DNA of 64,000 nt, taken from the NCBI GenBank assembly GCA_052146815.1, contig JBKQMG010000122.1, forward strand, positions 1 through 64,000. The letters are read 5' to 3'. The translations under genes were made by a program, and so were the position numbers. Numbering within the stretch: the stretch's first letter is position 1; each line of letters starts with the position of its first letter. This document shows, in pieces, positions 60,541 to 64,000 of the stretch. This stretch comes from DATJZH01 sp052146815 (GTDB lineage Bacteria > Actinomycetota > Actinomycetes > Streptosporangiales > Streptosporangiaceae). The notes below the pieces were generated by a model. The model had not been told where the DNA came from and ran no database searches. It was given only the letters and a program-made list of their open reading frames with translations.

Positions 60541-61413
60541 ATGCGGGGTCGCGTGCCTGGATTGGGGCGCCGGATCGCCGTCGCCGTCGCGGCGGGGTTA
60601 GTGAGTGCCGCCCTCGCGGCACCCGGCGCGGCCGCGGCGAAGCCTGGGCCTGGTGTCCCGGCCAGCCGGGGCAGTGCGGATGCCGGGCTCGCCATCACGA
60701 TCGCCGCCGCGTCGCATCTGCGGCCCGTGACCGGAGATGTCTTCGTCTACTTCCGCACCCCCGGTGACGCCGCGGCGACAATCTACGGCGACGTGACCGG
60801 CGCGGCCAGCGGGGACGTCGCCCGGCTCTACGCCCAGCCATTCCCCTTTCGCCGCCGCGCGGCCGCGGTGCCCGGCACGACGATCGCGCTCTCGCCGGGA
60901 TCCGCCCCGTACACGTTCACGGTGACGCCGGGCCTCGCCACCCGCTACCAGGTCAGGGTCTTCGGCACGGGCACCCGCCCGCTGGCAGTCTCCCGCCGCG
61001 CGACCGTTTATGTCAGCGACGGCGAGCATATTAAAGGCGGCCAGAAATGTTCCCGGCCAGTCTGCACGGAGAAGTTCCGCGCTTACGAGATACTGCCCGC
61101 TGCCGTCATCCGGCGCGAGCGCGCTAAGCACTGCTATGTGTACTTCAGCATCCGGCTCTCGGCGGTCTCGAAGCCGCCACGGCCGAAATGGCTCTACCGG
61201 GACGCCAGCGCTACAGTCAGCAAGCCCCGGCGCATCACCGCGATGAAGTTCGAGCGGACCGTGTCGTTCTCGTTCCGGGTCGGCCATGACGGCTTCTTCT
61301 GGCTCTGGACGCCATGTACCAAAGACACCGAGGCAGCGGACGGCATCGGCCTGCCCGGCCGCCACGGCTGCAGCCGCCACCGCGTACCCGCCGATGTCAG
61401 ATATCTCGGATAG
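60541..61413 (+). CDS. Secreted protein of unknown function
   Basis: A 290-residue protein from ATG 60541. The N-terminal RRIAVAVAAGLVSAALAAPG and AAAA form a signal peptide. The mature domain contains DVFVYFRTPGDAAATIYGDV, YTFTVTPGLATRYQVRVFG (an immunoglobulin-like beta-rich pattern) and five cysteines in the second half (KCSRPVC, HCYVYF, TPCTKD, HGCSR). Aromatic strings such as HDGFFWLWTPC suggest a beta-sandwich. I do not recognise a family. Located between the decayed alcohol dehydrogenase and the IS1380-type element, with no cotranscribed partner. Confidence 0.6.
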   Translation: MRGRVPGLGRRIAVAVAAGLVSAALAAPGAAAAKPGPGVPASRGSADAGLAITIAAASHLRPVTGDVFVYFRTPGDAAATIYGDVTGAASGDVARLYAQPFPFRRRAAAVPGTTIALSPGSAPYTFTVTPGLATRYQVRVFGTGTRPLAVSRRATVYVSDGEHIKGGQKCSRPVCTEKFRAYEILPAAVIRRERAKHCYVYFSIRLSAVSKPPRPKWLYRDASATVSKPRRITAMKFERTVSFSFRVGHDGFFWLWTPCTKDTEAADGIGLPGRHGCSRHRVPADVRYLG

Positions 61414-61794
61414 TCCGATATCACGCATAGTCATCTATTTCGGAGAGCACAGTGCCCGCCGGAGAGCACAGATAGCCCGGACGGCTCAGATCCGGGAATA
61501 GCCCGTATTCCGGCCAGTTCCGCTCAGGCCAGCAGACGGCTCTCGCCTGCGACCGGCCGACCGGGATAACTGACAGTTAACCGGCAGCGCCGTAATATCA
61601 GTGCAGATCCTGATTCCTTCCTGTCTCGGATCTGGCCCCGCTAGGGTTGCGCACCTGGCGGGGCCGAACGTATTCCGGGCATATCTCCGTACCGCCGCAC
61701 ACCCGCTGCCTTAGTGCCCTGGCGCAGAGGATGCTGACCGGCACGGCAAAGGCGCCTCGCCCACGGGCGTAGGCGTGCCTTCGGCAGGCTCGCG
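61414..61794. other. Intergenic region before the insertion sequence
   Basis: About 380 bases with no gene. It contains a 12-bp direct repeat CGGAGAGCACAG (61441-61452 and 61460-61471) and a small palindrome GGAATA-5 nt-TATTCC (61495-61511). These look like remnants of a regulatory region. Confidence 0.45.
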
Positions 61795-61815
61795 TCTGAC
61801 CCGAATCCGCGAGTA
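61795..61815. repeat. Left terminal inverted repeat of the IS1380-type element
   Basis: 21 bases that are the exact reverse complement of 63511-63531. They begin TCTGACCCGAATCC and mark the left boundary. Confidence 0.9.
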
Positions 61816-61867
61816 GGGCGGTGACACGCCTGCGGTAATGCCGATAGGTGCCGCTCTGAGCTGGGAT

Positions 61868-61894
61868 GATGATCATTGCGACGTGACGATCATC
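61868..61894 (+). promoter_or_regulatory. Hairpin before the IS transposase start
   Basis: GATGATC (61868-61874) and GATCATC (61888-61894) form a 7-bp inverted repeat with a 13-nt loop, just upstream of the GAGAGGAC ribosome-binding site. Such structures can block read-through translation of transposases. Confidence 0.4.
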
Positions 61895-61917
61895 TCAGCG
61901 GAGAGGACACCTATCTG

Positions 61918-63372
61918 GTGGCCAGGATACGGGGCGGGAAGCGGAAGCGCGGGCAGGTGGGCGTTGGCGCGGCGGATGCGTCGCTGACTCCGCACGCGGG
62001 GCTGGCGGCGGTCACCGGGCTGTGCGGGCGGCTGGGCGTGATCGGGGCGATCGACGCGGCGGTCGGGCCGGTGAAGCGGCGGGATCGGGGGTTCGGGGCC
62101 GGGGAGCTGCTGACCGGGATCGCGGCGGCGCAGCTGGCCGGGGAGGATTTCCTGACCGGGCTGGACCGCCAGCGCGCCGACGCGGCCGGCCAGCTGATCA
62201 CCCCGGTGCCGGGACTGGCGTCCACGACCGCGGCGGGCCTGGCCAGGCGGATCACCGCGCGGCAGTGGCGGGCGGTGGAGACGGGGCTGGCGGCGGTCAC
62301 CGGGCGGATGCTGGGCATGCTGCCCGCGGCGCGGGCGGCGGCGCTGACCGAGGGGCCGGTGACCATCGACCTGGATGCCACCGACGTGGAGGTGTACGGC
62401 CGCAAGAAGCGCGGCGTGGCGTATAACTACCAGGGCCAGCGGGCCGGGCGGCCGCATGTGGCCAGCTGGGCGGAGACCGAGATCGTGCTGGCCGCTGACC
62501 TGGGGTCGGGTACCGATGACCCGCGGGCGACGGCGCCGGATCTGCTGCGCCGGGCGCTGGCGGCCCTGCCGCGGAAGGCACGCGCGGGGCGGGTGGCGGT
62601 GCGCGCTGACGCCGGGTACTTCGCCGGGGCGCTGGCCCGCGCCGCCCACGACGAGCGGATCAGCTTCGCGATCGGCGCGAAGCGGATCGCGCCGCTCTGG
62701 CGGCTGCTGGCCGGCATAGGCGAGGACGACTGGCGCGATGCGATCGGCATGGACAATGCGCAGGTCGCGGTCGCGGAGTACGGCCCGGACTGGTGGCCCG
62801 CCACCACCCGGCTGCTGATCCGCCGGGTCCGGCTGGACCCGGACCAGGTCTCGGCTGACCGGCGGTCACGGCGCCGCCGGACCCTGCACCCGGACCAGCG
62901 GGCACTGCCGATCCCCGGACTGGCCCGGGCGGAGGTGATCTACGGCTACAGCTTCATCCTGACGAACCTGGACGTGTCCGCGCCGGGCCAGGCGGCCGCC
63001 GTGGAGCACTGGTATCGTCACCGGACCACGATCGAGAACATCTTCCGCGACAGCAAGCACGGCGCCGCTCTCCGGCATCTGCCCAGCGGATACATCCGGG
63101 TGAATATGGCCTGGATGTGGGGCGCGCTGCTCGCCGCGAGCATCGCCGCGTGGCTGCACCAGCTCACCACCGCCACCCGCGGCGAGGCCATCGTGGAAGG
63201 TCACGGCGTCCGCGGCGGCAAAGCCATGATCGCCACCCTCCGCCGGCGGGTCATCGCCGTGCCCGGGCGGCTGGTCCGCCACGCCGGGCAGCTCACCCTG
63301 CGCCTCCCGCCCGGTAACAGCCTGCTCGCCGAGATCCTCGCCCGCCTCCGGGCCCTCCCCGCAGCGTCCTGA
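61918..63372 (+). CDS. IS1380-family DDE transposase
   Basis: Start chosen at GTG 61918 (484 residues), with GAGAGGAC about 10 nt upstream; the open frame begins at TTG 61876. The DDE residues sit in TIDLDATDVEVYG, VRADAGYFAGAL and HRTTIENIFRDSKHG (Y-x2-R-x3-E spacing of IS4-clan enzymes). LTPHAGLAAVTGLCGRLG opens the family-specific N-terminal domain. The enzyme cuts and joins the 21-bp ends. No frameshift or stop is present. Confidence 0.9.
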   Translation: MARIRGGKRKRGQVGVGAADASLTPHAGLAAVTGLCGRLGVIGAIDAAVGPVKRRDRGFGAGELLTGIAAAQLAGEDFLTGLDRQRADAAGQLITPVPGLASTTAAGLARRITARQWRAVETGLAAVTGRMLGMLPAARAAALTEGPVTIDLDATDVEVYGRKKRGVAYNYQGQRAGRPHVASWAETEIVLAADLGSGTDDPRATAPDLLRRALAALPRKARAGRVAVRADAGYFAGALARAAHDERISFAIGAKRIAPLWRLLAGIGEDDWRDAIGMDNAQVAVAEYGPDWWPATTRLLIRRVRLDPDQVSADRRSRRRRTLHPDQRALPIPGLARAEVIYGYSFILTNLDVSAPGQAAAVEHWYRHRTTIENIFRDSKHGAALRHLPSGYIRVNMAWMWGALLAASIAAWLHQLTTATRGEAIVEGHGVRGGKAMIATLRRRVIAVPGRLVRHAGQLTLRLPPGNSLLAEILARLRALPAAS

Positions 63373-63510
63373 CCACCCTGGCCCGCACAGCCCCGACCAG
63401 AAACCCGGACAACGCGAACCCGGCGCGGCGCCCGGGCCTCACCCCTGCCCGCACCCCCGGAACCCGTCCGCCAAGATCAGCTTCCGCCCCGGAAGATCAA
63501 CTCAACGCGG

Positions 63511-63531
63511 TACTCGCGGATTCGGGTCAGA
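63511..63531. repeat. Right terminal inverted repeat of the IS1380-type element
   Basis: Exact reverse complement of 61795-61815, ending GGATTCGGGTCAGA; marks the right boundary. Confidence 0.9.
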
Positions 63532-64000
63532 TGCGGCCCTTGGGTGCCCTTAAGCCCTGATACCTCCTCGAAGATCAGCCAGGCACCCCGGTCGAGATAG
63601 CCTTGACCCGGCATACCGCACCACGCCGCAACTGACAGCAGAACCCTTAACCTCCGCCATTAAAGATCTTTAGGAGGTGGGACGACGAGGCCGGGCTACC
63701 TGTTCACCCGGCGCTTGGCTCGCCGGTTGGGTTACGCCCCTCAAATCGTTGTGGAAGAATCTCCCCTTGCTGAACAATGAGTGACTATGCGTGCGAGCGC
63801 ATAAGCATGCGCTCGCACGATACCCTCATTTCGGCATGAGGGGACGTCTCAGCATCCTGACCGCTCAGAGAGCTGCGGATCCGCACCCGGTAATCCACAT
63901 GAGGCAGTGCGGAACCGACGCAATATCGGTGGACACTCTGCGCTAACCTCCCGGTCTATAGCCACACTGTGTACGACTCGACGCGCTTGGCTCCCGTCAG
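63532..64000. other. Intergenic region at the right edge
   Basis: No convincing gene. It includes a 12-bp palindrome TAAAGATCTTTA (63661-63672) directly followed by GGAGGTGGG, and two adjacent hairpins at 63790-63842. A frame opening at GTG 63969 runs off the end; it could be the next gene, but only 10 codons are visible. Confidence 0.45.
63790..63842 (+). ncRNA. Two adjacent strong hairpins, possible structured RNA
   Basis: Hairpin 1 has 13-bp perfect arms (63790-63802, 63807-63819) and a 4-nt loop. Three nt later hairpin 2 has 7-bp perfect arms (63823-63829, 63836-63842) with a UUCGGC loop. They lie 8 nt after a TGA-ending frame and more than 100 nt before the possible gene at 63969. Tandem stems with a UUCG-type loop suggest a structured leader, small RNA or terminator; I cannot match a known class. 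Confidence 0.35.

Larger units (their letters stand above)
61795..63531 (+). mobile_element. IS1380-family insertion sequence, complete
   Basis: A 1737-bp element bounded by perfect 21-bp terminal inverted repeats (61795-61815 and 63511-63531). It contains one transposase gene transcribed left to right, 137 bp of non-coding sequence at the right end and about 100 bp at the left. Coherent gene and intact ends suggest it is recent and possibly active. I could not see a convincing target-site duplication (4-5 bp) at the flanks, so an old insertion or recombination after insertion is possible. Confidence 0.88.

Noticed and set aside
63677..63781. A 34-codon frame starting GTG right after GGAGG
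   Set aside because: The start codon overlaps the would-be ribosome-binding site, leaving no spacing, and the peptide shows no family feature.

Overview
The window is chromosomal DNA of a high-GC actinobacterium. Base composition is strongly G+C rich, codon third positions are almost all G or C, GTG and TTG starts are frequent, and many genes begin 6-8 nt after a TAnnnT hexamer (leaderless-type promoters). The block at 46.2-59.6 kb (pepA, lpd, sucB, a TIGR01777 epimerase, lipB, hisS, lipA, DUF4191, RDD, glnA) resembles the conserved actinobacterial lipoylation/2-oxoglutarate dehydrogenase/glutamine synthetase neighbourhood. A canonical GlnR operator lies upstream of glnA. I saw no rRNA, tRNA or CRISPR array.

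Layout. 0-2.5 kb: the end of an IS256-type element, followed by a VirD4/TraG-like ATPase gene (apparently cut at its 5' end by the IS) and a J-domain membrane protein; this looks like a relic of a conjugative or mobilizable element. 2.5-16 kb: an accessory zone with many broken genes (internally deleted SGNH hydrolase, frameshifted LuxR regulator, truncated SDR joined to truncated MFS transporter, frameshifted luciferase-like oxidoreductase). Interspersed intact genes encode a GNAT acetyltransferase, an anti-sigma type ATPase, a secreted-repeat protein, a cupin protein, an epimerase, a WS/DGAT acyltransferase, a TetR regulator, a DUF4262 protein and a PhyH-like dioxygenase.

16.5-28.8 kb: the most distinctive region. 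A solute-binding lipoprotein is followed, after a 12-bp perfect hairpin, by a tightly packed run of hydrolases: creatininase-family amidohydrolase, SDR dehydrogenase, M20 peptidase, M19 dipeptidase-like protein, DUF885 metallopeptidase, alpha/beta hydrolase, a 41-codon small ORF with an internal hexapeptide repeat, and a ketopantoate-reductase-like/amidase fusion. A convergent succinylglutamate desuccinylase/aspartoacylase-like gene follows. I infer a catabolic pathway for a peptide- or amide-linked, possibly cyclic, substrate that I cannot match to a described system.

28.9-46 kb: DUF2127 membrane protein, one intact and one decayed DMT transporter, a DUF4242 protein, a DrrAB-type ABC exporter, DUF3303, rhodanese, a cluster of DnaA-box-like 9-mers, a phosphodiesterase/DUF5998 pair, RibD-like reductase, CobS, HIT hydrolase, a histidine kinase/response regulator pair, an MHYT protein, a ChrB-N-like protein and a COG4280 membrane protein with a small partner. 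59.7-64 kb: a decayed zinc alcohol dehydrogenase, a secreted protein of unknown function, a complete IS1380-type insertion sequence with 21-bp perfect terminal inverted repeats, and an intergenic stretch with two adjacent strong hairpins.

Intact genes dominate the centre and pseudogenes cluster in the flanks, as expected of a conserved core bordered by recently rearranged DNA. All family assignments are from reading predicted proteins; no database search was possible.
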